Positions 11,901 through 23,900 of a stretch of 64,000 nt of DNA are shown piece by piece. Source of the DNA: Diphasiastrum complanatum. Its lineage: Eukaryota; Streptophyta; Lycopodiopsida; Lycopodiales; Lycopodiaceae. Made by a program: the position numbers and the translations under genes. Within the stretch, counting starts at the first letter, position 1. Each line of letters starts with the position of its first letter. The DNA is taken from positions 48,754,052-48,818,051 of the forward strand of contig CM055097.1 of the NCBI GenBank assembly GCA_029204225.1, given 5' to 3'. A model generated the notes under the pieces. It was not told the origin of the DNA, searched no databases, and saw only the letters and a list, made by a program, of their open reading frames with translations.

Positions 11901-14900
11901 GATAGGTTGCAAAAGGCATCAGCACCCACATGTAAAGGTCCAGCATCTGTACAAATAGATGAGACATGCATAGCCGATACACAATCAGAGGAGTTACTTG
12001 GTTCACATGATATTCTAGATGCAGTTCAAGATGTTCATCAAAGGAACCCCAAGGCATGTCAAGTGAGGGAGAGCATCATTATAGATGTCATAAGCCAGAA
12101 AATATTCCACATGAGATAGATGACGCACAACTAGAGGGACATTTGGCACATGCAGATAGGTCACAAGTGATATTGGCCACAGCAAAGGTTCTCTAAGACT
12201 TATGACTGTTCCACATCTCAAGATCCATATTCTACGATCCAAGCATTCTCAGATGGACCCCATCCACTTTTACTACGCAATCTTCCTATTGTTTCAAATG
12301 CTCTAGATGTGGTATGCTCATATCTAGAGCAAGAAAAGCTTGTATTTGAGGTACAAGCTGAAGATAAGAGTTATGAGGCCGATCATGTGGTTTCTATAGT
12401 CTTGATACAGGCCAACATCACAATACCTCAACAACAGCTTATCATTCAATATGACACTTCCAGTCAAAGCAGCTCTAATACACAAGCGTTTCATTCTTCT
12501 GATTGCTTATACAATGTTACTGGAGGGTTTCACAATTGGCTACTCATGCTACTCTACCTTATCCTTTGTGAAGCCAGTTCCTATTGATGTTGATTGGTAT
12601 GCATGGTGCCGTTGGCTAGCTTAGGATCTCTTTGTACCTCCATTTCTACTTGTTGCTATGTGGCATGCATGACCTGTTCAACTAGCTTGAAGTACTACTG
12701 GAAAAGTTCCGCTTGATGGTGATTGGTAGTCATGGTCTTCACAAATAGTTTGGGAGACTTGTGCATGCCCAGATCCATATACAATTATTATTACGTAACA
12801 TTCTTGGTCGATGCAACTAACTTGGAGTGAAGATCCAGTTCTCCTTGCCATTCATAGACCCTTGTTACAACTACGAATCAAGGCAACTACTGTGTGTTTG
12901 TATGAGCATTTCTCATAGTGACAAGATGGAAGCATGATGGTACATTTAAATTGCTTGGGTATTGTTGGTCCCTTAAGTTCGCTTGGCATACATACCATGG
13001 AATGCACATAACTATTCCCATTCATTCCATTCTGCTTGCATAGTCCTTGCTTATATGTGGCAGACTCTTCATATTGGTTTTATGTCCATTCCATTGGCGT
13101 GCCATGCTACTCTTTCAAGCTTGTACTTGCACATTCCTGGGTATATAACCTATGTGAACATGTTAAAGAGTGATGAGTGATGAGTGCATGTAATTGCACG
13201 TTATTCCTTCATGTGCAACAGGATCCTCTTGTTACACGCTAGCATAGTTCCCCTAGTGTTATTCAATAGTAAGTTCTTTATATAATCACGATTCACGCAA
13301 TTCGCAAGAATCACGATTCGCAAATCGCGATTCTGTAAATCAGATTCGCATTTTTTTTCAGTTGAAATAAAAAACTTAGTCAGCAAATCGCGAATCGCGA
13401 CCCCCCAGCGATTCGGGGGTTGTGATATGGTTCGCTGTCCGAATTGCGGACAGTGAATCGCGTGCACCTTGATTCACACCTACGATGATTGTAATGTGAT
13501 TCTATGAATTAACAATGAAATCATGTTATTATCCTTCTCACACATTAGCTATCAAATGGTATACTCATGCATGACGTAATTCTCATACCATTGACCTGTT
13601 AAAATAGTGTCCGCCCAGTTTATGTTTTGATGGATGTGAAAATTGTCAACATTTCCTAGCTAGTTTGAGACCTAAATTGGCTAAAATTGTAAATAGTTTT
13701 GGTTCTGGAGTTTTGCACGTGTGAACCAGGCCACAATGTTTTTATTTACTGTATTTTTTCAGTATGATGAAGTGTCAAACTTCATACCCTTCAAAATGAG
13801 ACCATTTTGATGTATTTTGGTCATATAAGCCATTTTTAGCTATTTTTCCTATATAGGGAATATCTAGGGTCAAGTACCTTCTAGAGAGAGGAGAGAGAGT
13901 CATCTTCCTCATCCATAAATAGTAGGGAAGTCGTGGAGAACAGGTTGGAGAAACCTTTTGTATGCTTCATTGAGATCAATAGATCATTGTCATTGTTTCT
14001 TCCTCCATTGAGAGCATTGTTGTGTGTATTGTCTTCAAGCTATTGTGTATGATCTTAGGTGCTTTCCAAAAGTGATAGGCTGATGTATTATGGACTGTAT
14101 AATGCTATTTTGGGCCGCACTTGATGTTTATGGAAGTTTCCATTTGTGATAAATGCTTTTTGATCAAGTTCTTTGCATTCTAGGTAGCATAGAATGTGTT
14201 GCCAATTCCTAGCTTATGTAGTTTGGAGTGCAAGCATTCAAGCCAATGATCTTGGAGTTTAGATCCACTTAGGATCTGTATTTTTCACATGGTATCAGAG
14301 CTGGTTGGCTTCTATTTACAGTAAGTATTCCATTTTTGGTGATATTTGGATGTTTGATCAAGTTCTAGCATGATTTTGCATTGCTTTGTTGATCAAATCT
14401 TACTAACCTTTGTTTTGTGAGTTGAACTTGTGGATCAAAAGCATATTTCAGGTCTATTGAAGATCAGAGGCTGAAAAGAAACTATTTTGGATCAGATCAT
14501 AACACCTAATCATTTGTGATTGTGAGGCTTGTGCATATTCAATACTAACAATGTTCTTTTCAATCCTATTGTTGACAATCTCCATTCTTGGATGAACACT
14601 CTCCTTAAGTGGATGAAACTTCTCCTTAAGTGGATGACAAATGCTCTTTTGAGTGAGTTGTAATTCTCCTAAAGGCTGAGCAAAGCTCCCATTTGGATGA
14701 AAGATCCCCTTTTTTGGGTGAACATATTGTAAGCTCCATTGTGAAGAGCATATTGTAAAGATTGTCATCAATTTTGGCATAAATTTTGGTGTACTTTGTT
14801 GAGCATGTAAGTAACTCTCCTTATGTAATTTGATTGGAGCATTTGCTGGAAGGTGTTAACCATTATGCAAGTGTGTTTTCAGGTTCTTAACAGGTTGAGG

Positions 14901-17900
14901 AACATTCTCATGTGAAGTGATCTTAGATCTACATCTAAACACCAAGATTTGACAAGATAGTGAAGCTAGTCTTGTGATTCACTAAGTGTGCTCATTCATT
15001 CACCTCTAAATCTTGTATTTATCACTTGCTGGAGTTTATAAACTTTTAGAAGTGTGGTTTACATGTGGTTTTACAGGTTGAATCAATATCTTAGTGTGTT
15101 GATCATATGTTGATCAAGTTTGTTCATTACTAGGTAATCTTGGCATCCTAGTTTTGGGTATTTTCTAAGAATGCAAGTAACTCTTCACACCATAACTTGA
15201 TTTGGTCACTTGCTGGAAAGTTTGAGAGCTTAAGCAAGAGTGTGTTCAGGTTGGTTTGATTTTGTAATCCATTCTTAGTGTGTGCAAAGTGTTGCATGTG
15301 TTTCAATCTTCCTTTCTATGCTTGGAAACCATCTAGGTTCAAGATAGAAGTGTTTTAGGGTCCTAAATCTTCATAGATCTCTTTATCTATCATTTGTTGA
15401 GAGAAAAGTGAGTGCTAAGTGCTTTAGGACAGAACCTAAAAGTTGAAGAAACATTAGAATCATGGCTTCCAATGGTGGGATCATGCTAGAGTCTAGTGAA
15501 AGGTTGAGTTCATCAAACTACTCTACTTGGAAAGTGAGGATGGAGTCCTTACTTGAGTTGAATGAACTCATGGACATAGTTGCAGAAATTGAAGAGAGAC
15601 CTCTCACACTTCAAGAGCAACAAAGGTTTGATAAGAAGGCCAAAAGGGCTCTTCATATCATTAAAATGAATGTTACAAATGAACTTCTCAAGGAAGTTGG
15701 AAAGTGTCAAAGTGCAAGTGAGGCATGGAATGCCTTAAAGAAGCTCTTTGAATCAAAGTCCACATCTAGGGTATTGACCCTAAGGAGACAAATATTTTCT
15801 AGTAGGCAAAGAGAGGGTGAAAGTGCTCATGCATTTATCTTGAGAGTTAAGTCCCTAAGTGATGATTTAGCATGCATTGATGAGAACATAAAAGATGGTG
15901 AAATAGTCCAAGTTATGTTGAATGGTTTGCTAAATGAACATGCTAACCTTGTGCAAAGTTTTGCCATTCAAAGAGTCTTGCCAAGTGTGGTTGACTTGCA
16001 AGAAATCTTATTGGCTGAAGAACATAGGTTGCAATCAAAGCTTGATGGTGCATCCTTGCAAGGTGGAGGTGAAGAGGCTTTCTTCACAAAAGGCAAATTC
16101 AAGGGCAAAGGTAAAGGCAAAGGGAAATGGTCCAAAGGTGGTAACTTTGATCATGATGATCACTCTTCCTCTTCCTCTTCTACTAAGAACAATAAGTCAA
16201 AGTTCAAGTGCTTTTATTGTGGGATAAAAGGTCATTTTGCAAATGAATGTTATAAGAAGAAAAGAGAGCAAGGAGAGAGGCAAGGAAATCTTACAATAGA
16301 TGAGGAAGAACATAACACATGTGAATCACTTGTTATGACTTCAAGTTTGTTAGCCAACATAGATGATAATGATCCTTGGTGGATTGATAGTGGAGCCTCA
16401 TCTCACATGACAAGACATAAGGAATACTTTACATCCTTATTGTCTTATGAGGGAGAAGGTAACATCATCTACACTGCAAATGATGGTCAATGTGACATCA
16501 AAGGCATAGGCACTATTCCTATTTCCCTTTCAACAAATAGGAAAGCAAATCTTGAAAATGTTTTGTACATTCCTTCAATCACTAAGAATTTGCTTAGTGT
16601 AAGTCAAATGATTGACAAAGGACTTGATGTGGAGTTCATTGGAGATGCATGTTTGATAAGTAAATGTGGATCCTTGATTGCTCAAGGTAGGAGGCATGGT
16701 AAACTTTTCAAGCTTGATGCATGTGTGATCTCTAATCATGAAGGATGTATGGCTAGGGAGCAATTGACAAACCAAGAAGTTTGGCACAAGAGGTTGGGCC
16801 ATCCCAACTTCAAATCTTTGGAGGTAATGGCAAAGAAAGAGCTTGTTCTTGGTCTCCCTAAAAGTCTTGTTGCAAACAATAGTGTTTGTGAACATTGTGC
16901 CTTGTCCAAATCTCATAGACTTGCTTATTCTAGATCTACTTCTAGATCTAAAGAAGCTTTTCAACTTGTGCATTCTGATATTCATTTTTCTAGTACAACT
17001 AGCAATGGTGGGGCAAAGATGTATGCAACTTTCATTGATGACTTTAGTAGGTATACTTGGATCTATCTTCTTAAAAGTAAGGATGAAGTGTTTGCTGCAT
17101 TTGTCAAGTTCAAGAATGAAATGGAAAACCAATTCAATACAAAGATCAAATGCTTAAGATCTGATAATGGAGGGGAATACACCTCAAATAGGTTCAAAGA
17201 CTTTTGTATAGCACATGGGATTAAGAGGGAGATGTCTAGTCCTAGGACTCCACAACAGAATGGAGTGGCCGAGAGGAAGAATAGAACCCTTTGTGAATGT
17301 GCCAAGGCAATGAGACTACATGCTAATCTTGCTAAGTCTTTTTGGGGGGAAGCTTTAGCATGTGCTAACTATCTATGTAATAGATGGACAAGTGCTTCCT
17401 TGGATGGTAAAACTCCTCATGAGGTTCTTTATGGTAGAAGGCCGAGTGTCAAGCATTGTAGGATCTTTGGATGTACATGTTTTGTCAATATCACACTTGA
17501 TGATAGAACTAAAGAAGATCCTTCATCAAAGAAGGGTGTGTTTGTTGGCTATAGTGAAGTAAGCAAGGCTTACAAAGTGTACATTCCTTCTACAAAGAAA
17601 GTTGTCATAAGTAGGGATGTCATCTTTCATGAAGAGAATGTTTCCAATGTTGTTGATGTTGATGTTGATGTGCCTACTAATCATCATGATGTGCAAGATG
17701 TCTTGGATGAAGATGGAGATGCCACTCCAAAGCAAACTTCAAGGAAGACTCAAAGGCAAAGGGCTAAGCCATCAAGGCTAACCTATGATGAAAAAGGAAA
17801 GCAAGTGGTGGACAACTCTAACCTTGCTTTTCTTACCTCTTTTGATGAACCAACTTGTGTAGGTGAAGCAATTCAAAAGAAGGAATGGATCCAAGCCATG

Positions 17901-20900
17901 GATCATGAGCATCAAGCACTCATCAAAAGCAACACATGGAGGTTGGTAAAGCTTCCAAAGGACAAGAAGGCAATTGGTTGTAAGTGGATCTTCAAGATCA
18001 AGACAAATCAAGATGGATCAATCAACAAGTACAAGGCAAGGTTGGTGGCAAAGGGGTATGCTCAAGAATATGGTATTGACTATGATGAGACCTTTGCACC
18101 CGTGGCAAAGATGGTAACTATTCGAATCCTAATCTCTCTTGCAACTCTTTATGATTGGGATATGTGGCAAATGGATGTTACTAATGCCTTCTTGAATGGT
18201 GATCTTGAAGAAGATATTTACATGGAGCAACCCGAGGGCTATGTTTCACATGATGAGCCTAATCATGTGTGCTATCTCCAAAAGAGTTTGTATGGGCTAA
18301 AGCAAGCACCAAGGAGTTGGTATGCTAAGCTCAATTCCTTCTTACTTTCTCAAAACTTTGTTATGAGTGAGTATGATCATTCTCTCTACTTTAGATTGAA
18401 TGAAAATGATATCACTTTACTTTTGATCTATGTTGATGACATTATCTTAAGTGGTGGTAACAATCTAGATATAGATGAAATCAAGATGGCACTCAAAAGA
18501 GAGTTTGAAATTCAAGATCTTGGTAAACTTCATTATATCTTAGGAATAGAGATTATTAGAACTTCTAAATCTACATTCATATGTCAAGAAAAGTATGTTA
18601 ACTCTATTCTAAAAAGGTTTCATATGGAAGATTGTAAAGTTGTTTCTACTCCTATGGAATCAAATGTAAAGCTAACTACAAGAAGTAATGAAAGATCCTT
18701 CAAGGACATTACTCTCTATAGAAAGCTAATAGGATCTCTTATATGGTTAACCATCACAAGACCTGATCTAAGCTTTGTGGTTGGTAAACTAAGTCAATTT
18801 ATGCAAGATCCTAGTGAGGCTCATTGGAAGCTAGGAAAGAGAGTACTTAGATACATCTCGGGATCTAGAGATTTTGGCATCTTGTATGGAGGTACTACAC
18901 CTAACCTTTGTGGATTTTCAGATTCAGATTTTGCAGGTGATCAAATGGATAGGAAGTCAACAAGTGCCTTTGCAATCTATCTTGGAGATGGAGTGGTCTC
19001 ATGGCTATCAAAGAAGCAACCAACTATCTCTCTATCTTCCACCGAAGCCGAGTACAAGGCATTAACAACATGCACCAAGGAGATTCTTTGGATCAAGAGG
19101 ATGTTATTGGATCTTCACTTGCTGGAACCAGAGAAGACTCCAATCATACTTTGTGATAACCTTTCAGCCCAAAGCTTGGCAAGCAATCCTGTTTTTCATG
19201 CAAGGAGCAAGCACATTGAGATTGCTCACCATTTTGTGAGAGATCAAGTCATTGCCAAAGAGGTGGACCTTCAACATGTCTCTTCAAAGGAGTGTGTGGC
19301 TGATATCTTCACCAAACCATTGGGAAAGGACCTATATTTAATGCATAGATCTAATCTTGGAATGTGCTCAAAGACTATGTTGAAACTAGCATCCAATGTT
19401 GAAGAGGGAGTGTGAAAATTGTCAACATTTCCTAGCTAGTTTGAGACCTAAATTGGCTAAAATTGTAAATAGTTTTGGTTCTGGAGTTTTGCATGTGTGA
19501 ACCAGGCCACAATGTTTTTATTTACTGTATTTTTTCAGTATGATGAAGTGTCAAACTTCATACCCTTCAAAATGAGACCATTTTGATGTATTTTGGTCAT
19601 ATAAGCCATTTTTAGCTATTTTTCCTATATAGGGAATATCTAGGGTCAAGTACCTTCTAGAGAGAGGAGAGAGAGTCATCTTCCTCATCCATAAATAGTA
19701 GGGAAGTCGTGGAGAACAGGTTGGAGAAACCTTTTGTATGCTTCATTGAGATCAATAGATCATTGTCATTGTTTCTTCCTCCATTGAGAGCATTGTTGTG
19801 TGTATTGTCTTCAAGCTATTGTGTATGATCTTAGGTGCTTTCCAAAAGTGATAGGCTGATGTATTATGGACTGTATAATGCTATTTTGGGCCGCACTTGA
19901 TGTTTATGGAAGTTTCCATTTGTGATAAATGCTTTTTGATCAAGTTCTTTGCATTCTAGGTAGCATAGAATGTGTTGCCAATTCCTAGCTTATGTAGTTT
20001 GGAGTGCAAGCATTCAAGCCAATGATCTTGGAGTTTAGATCCACTTAGGATCTGTATTTTTCACAATGGACACGCTTCTCTATATCTAGCAGTTTTCTAC
20101 ATTTTACTTATTCATGCTACTGTAGCGTGTGCCATACTAATGGCACTGTCACTAGTCCCATAACGGGGACCGCTTGTCATGCACTGGTACCACACTTTTG
20201 AGTATATGTATACAGTTTCTGGAGTTCTATGATGTCGGCTTAGTTTCTTTCTAGTTCTCCATATTTTGTGCTTGATAGCTTATTGGAAGCGTAGCGTAAA
20301 CTGCGCAAATCGATCTTTATCATGGTATTAGAGACTCGATGTGGAACAAGTTACGAGCTACTTTAGCCGAATTCTGAGAGAAATTGCAGAACCGGAAAGG
20401 TTAACGAAAAAGCTATCAATTTTTCTGATTTTTGAATTGTTTGGAGCTGTGAAGTGTAAAACTGGACACAGGAAGACTCAAAATAATGCTCTCACGCAAG
20501 ACAAAGTTCCTACTGCATCAAACCAAGCCAATTTTGCTCAAGATTTGAGTAGAAAGAGCTCAAAGGGCTGAAAATTCAAAAAAAACAAAAAAAAAAGTTA
20601 ATTTTTCCAGGGCTTTGATGGTTTTGAAACTCCTTTTAAAGAGAAAAATTTATTGGATCTTCCTGTATATATTATAAATAATGATCAATTCTCAGTATAT
20701 TGTTGGTTGGATTGTTGTTGGAAGTACATGGGAAAGGTCACTGGACAGCCAACATGCTTGTGGTAATTCAACTCTCAAAGAGCAGGTTGTTATTAGTCTC
20801 AAGATAAGCCATAACTTCTCTTTTTTATGCGTTAGGGTTTGGAGACAAAGGCATGGATCTTTCTCTATGAAAGGACTTTTTCACATCTATAAGGCATGGA

Positions 20901-23900
20901 TGGTGGGCGCCCTACCAGCATGGAAATGCCTACAAATGGGAGTGGGTAGCTGCAAAGTAGTAAAGGAGGTGGAGTGAATTGAAGCTTGAGATTTTCAAAC
21001 CCTTGGAAGCTTCCACCATAGCCATTTCTCAACGAGGAGAGAGAAGAAGAAGAGCAAGTCGCGCGAGTCGAGAAGGGCTGAAACATAATGTATTGAAGTA
21101 AATACACTTCCTGCAGCTAGAATATTTCGGTACCCAAGCCATTTGATTCTTTTCTTGAAGGTTCAATGGCCATGATACAAGGAACATGCACTCTTCGATT
21201 GTCCTCACTATTGGATTGGAGTAAAACGCCTATGAAGGGTATTGAAGTGGAGACTACACTTCAACTTCATTAAAAATTTCTGAAATGCCTATGAAGGGTA
21301 TTGAAGTGGAGACTACACTTCAACTTCATTAAAAATTTCTGAAGTTCGAGTTTGTTTTGAAGGGTGAACTTTCTTCACAGTGAAGAAACAATTCAAAATA
21401 TTCAAAAAGGCCTAGTATCCTTGTTTTATGGTCGTTTTGGGTCAAATGAAAGACTATATAGGCCTCCAAACGAAGGGCAATCAAACTGTACCCACAAGTA
21501 CGGTACACAAAAATAGAGTGATAACAGTGAAGAACGTGCCCAGTGAATCTTCGAAGCGATTTGCCCCGTCCAGGGAGGCCATAGTGAGGAATACACGGCG
21601 TGAAGCATTTTGTGTTTTGAGGTACCAATTCGCAGATTTGCCGCCTAAGCAACTAGGGGGCTTGGTAAGAATTTTTGACAGGTCATTATAATCAAATTTA
21701 GGCATTGCCGTTGTACTCATAAGGCTCTTTTTAACCTATGGTTGTAGTTTCAAGCAAGTTTTTGAGCGTTCTTGGCAAAATGTCAAGTAAGTTGGATGGG
21801 GTATCCAACTACAATATCTAGAAGTTTAAAATGAAGACCATATTGTGGCACAATATCCTAGGATGGTCTTCATGGGCTCCATGATTGTCTGTCCTTTGAG
21901 CATGCTCCTTGTTGGAAAGCTATTTACATCCTATCAAGGTCATAGAAAACTCACGTAAACCAATTGTGGGTATCTCCTCCTACACTCACAGATAAAGATT
22001 CTTTGTTCTTTTCCTTGCTTATGTCAACATCATACGGACTTGGCAGTTACTTCTGTCTCCACTTCTGTGTCGCTCTTTGTTATCACTTCTTTGAATTCCT
22101 TTGTCATTGTCTTCATTATCTATGTTTGAGGCTTATGACATCACTATTGATCATACCTTTACTTTATTGTCTCCTTCATTCTCTGTTCCATGTATCTTTG
22201 TTTCCACCCTTCGTTGTTCTATCTAGTATCTTCCATATGTGAGCCATAATTATCTACTCCCATGAAAGCTTGGGATCTATTTGCTTGGCCTGAGCCATTT
22301 CTTGCTGTTACTGATTGGCATTCTTGGTTCATATGGTTGGCTAGGAGTATCATTGTGTGTTCCATGTCATATACAGTTCTACTATTACATTTTACGTGCC
22401 ACTGTTGGTCTAGACGACTGCCATGGTTTGTATATGTATCTCATGATGTTGTTATGGCCTTCTTTACCCATGAAGTTCATATTAATTCTTTTATTTGCCA
22501 TTCTTGGTCCATTCACAAAGCAGTGTGCTCACCACCACAACTTCATTTTTCCAATATTTACATTTTGCAACTCCTTTTTCAGCAGAGGTATTTTGCAGCG
22601 TTGCCATTATTTTGGGGCCTTGCCATCTCCTTATTTATGGCATGTCACAGTTTCACACTTTAAACTGACAAGTGACGTCTTTTTAAGGGCTCATTAGAAA
22701 AGGCACAAGAGTACCAAATCCTCCTTTTGTGTTTACATTTCAGCTGGCATTTTGCTATCATTTCATTTCCAACTAGCAGCATCATTTCATGTGTGCGATA
22801 GTTATGACTAGGTATAATTAAAAAACACCTGAAAGTCTTGGTATGAATTGTACCCGCTATCCAAAAGATTGAAAAGAGGCTGACCTGATTGTTTGAAGAA
22901 CACAAAAGGCATCAGGCTCATGTCCATCGTTCTCAAAAATCTCAAGGAGCCTCCTAAGATCCTGCATGACACTGTTCTTATAAGGAAGCATCCTTTGGCC
23001 TACTTATCCTGATATCGCATGTTTCATGTAACAATGTAGGGATGAACATCTGTACCATACTGAACTCTTAACCTGAATAACAGAAGCCCTTCATAACAGT
23101 ATGTACTTTTATGCTTCTGCATTCTCAAAGTTAGGTACATTAATCTAGTGTTAAGTAAGAAGAAGAGAAAAGGATTGTAAACTAGCAACCAGAAGGAAGT
23201 GTTACATGTTTAGAACTAAGAGAGAACCAAAACACACTAAGCAGAAGCAACAATACATGTCAAGTGGCCCAGGAAGACTACAAACATATGTGAAACAACA
23301 AACTGCATATACACCTAATGGAAAGTATCTGTATCTACGAAGCTAACATCCATAGATTATGTGTCTTCATTGGACAAAACCTTAAACACACACAGGTTGC
23401 ACAGTCCAATAATGGCGACAACACCTGTCAAAAGCCAAGGGCTGGCATCTCCAGCTAAACTATGATGAGACCACAGACCAGCACATGCCACACATCCAAA
23501 AAGCTCAAAAAGCACAGAAAGTACAAAAAATCTAGAAAAGACAGACGAGAAGCTACAGGTTGAGCTGAACAAAATCCAACTATGCCTATCAAAAACAAAT
23601 GCAAAGACGTTACATCCAAAAAGTAGATTCGGCAGCTTATGTTATGGCACAAGCATGAGAATACCCTTCCTAGATATTTTAAGTTTTTCAGTGAATAATG
23701 CCCTTGAACACTAGCGGCATAGATTGGGAGCACAATTGAGGGGTAAAAGAGGACCAATCCTTCAGGAACCCCAGGCCCCATTGAATAGTTATGTTCACTA
23801 CCAAAACCTCAAGTTCAAGTACCTCTCAAGATCACTGTTTCTGCAGAAAAAGTCACTATCCTGTGGATGCCTCTGAGGAAATAGGATGACTGGCGTCTGA

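Larger units (their letters stand above)
13635..20065 (+). mobile_element. Intact Ty1/copia retrotransposon, 6,431 bp
   Basis: Complete element: 655-bp LTRs, PBS, 1.16-kb leader, one uninterrupted 1,317-codon gag-pol ORF, polypurine tract and a 5-bp target duplication ATGGA (13630-13634 and 20066-20070). By eye, the LTRs differ at one position only (C in GCACGTG versus T in GCATGTG). Everything needed for movement appears present, so it may be active. It lies in intron 8 of the PPR gene, antisense to it. Confidence 0.97.

Noticed and set aside
16575-17132. 185-codon minus-strand ORF inside the copia gag-pol
   Set aside because: It is the antisense shadow of the intact polyprotein frame and has no domain of its own.
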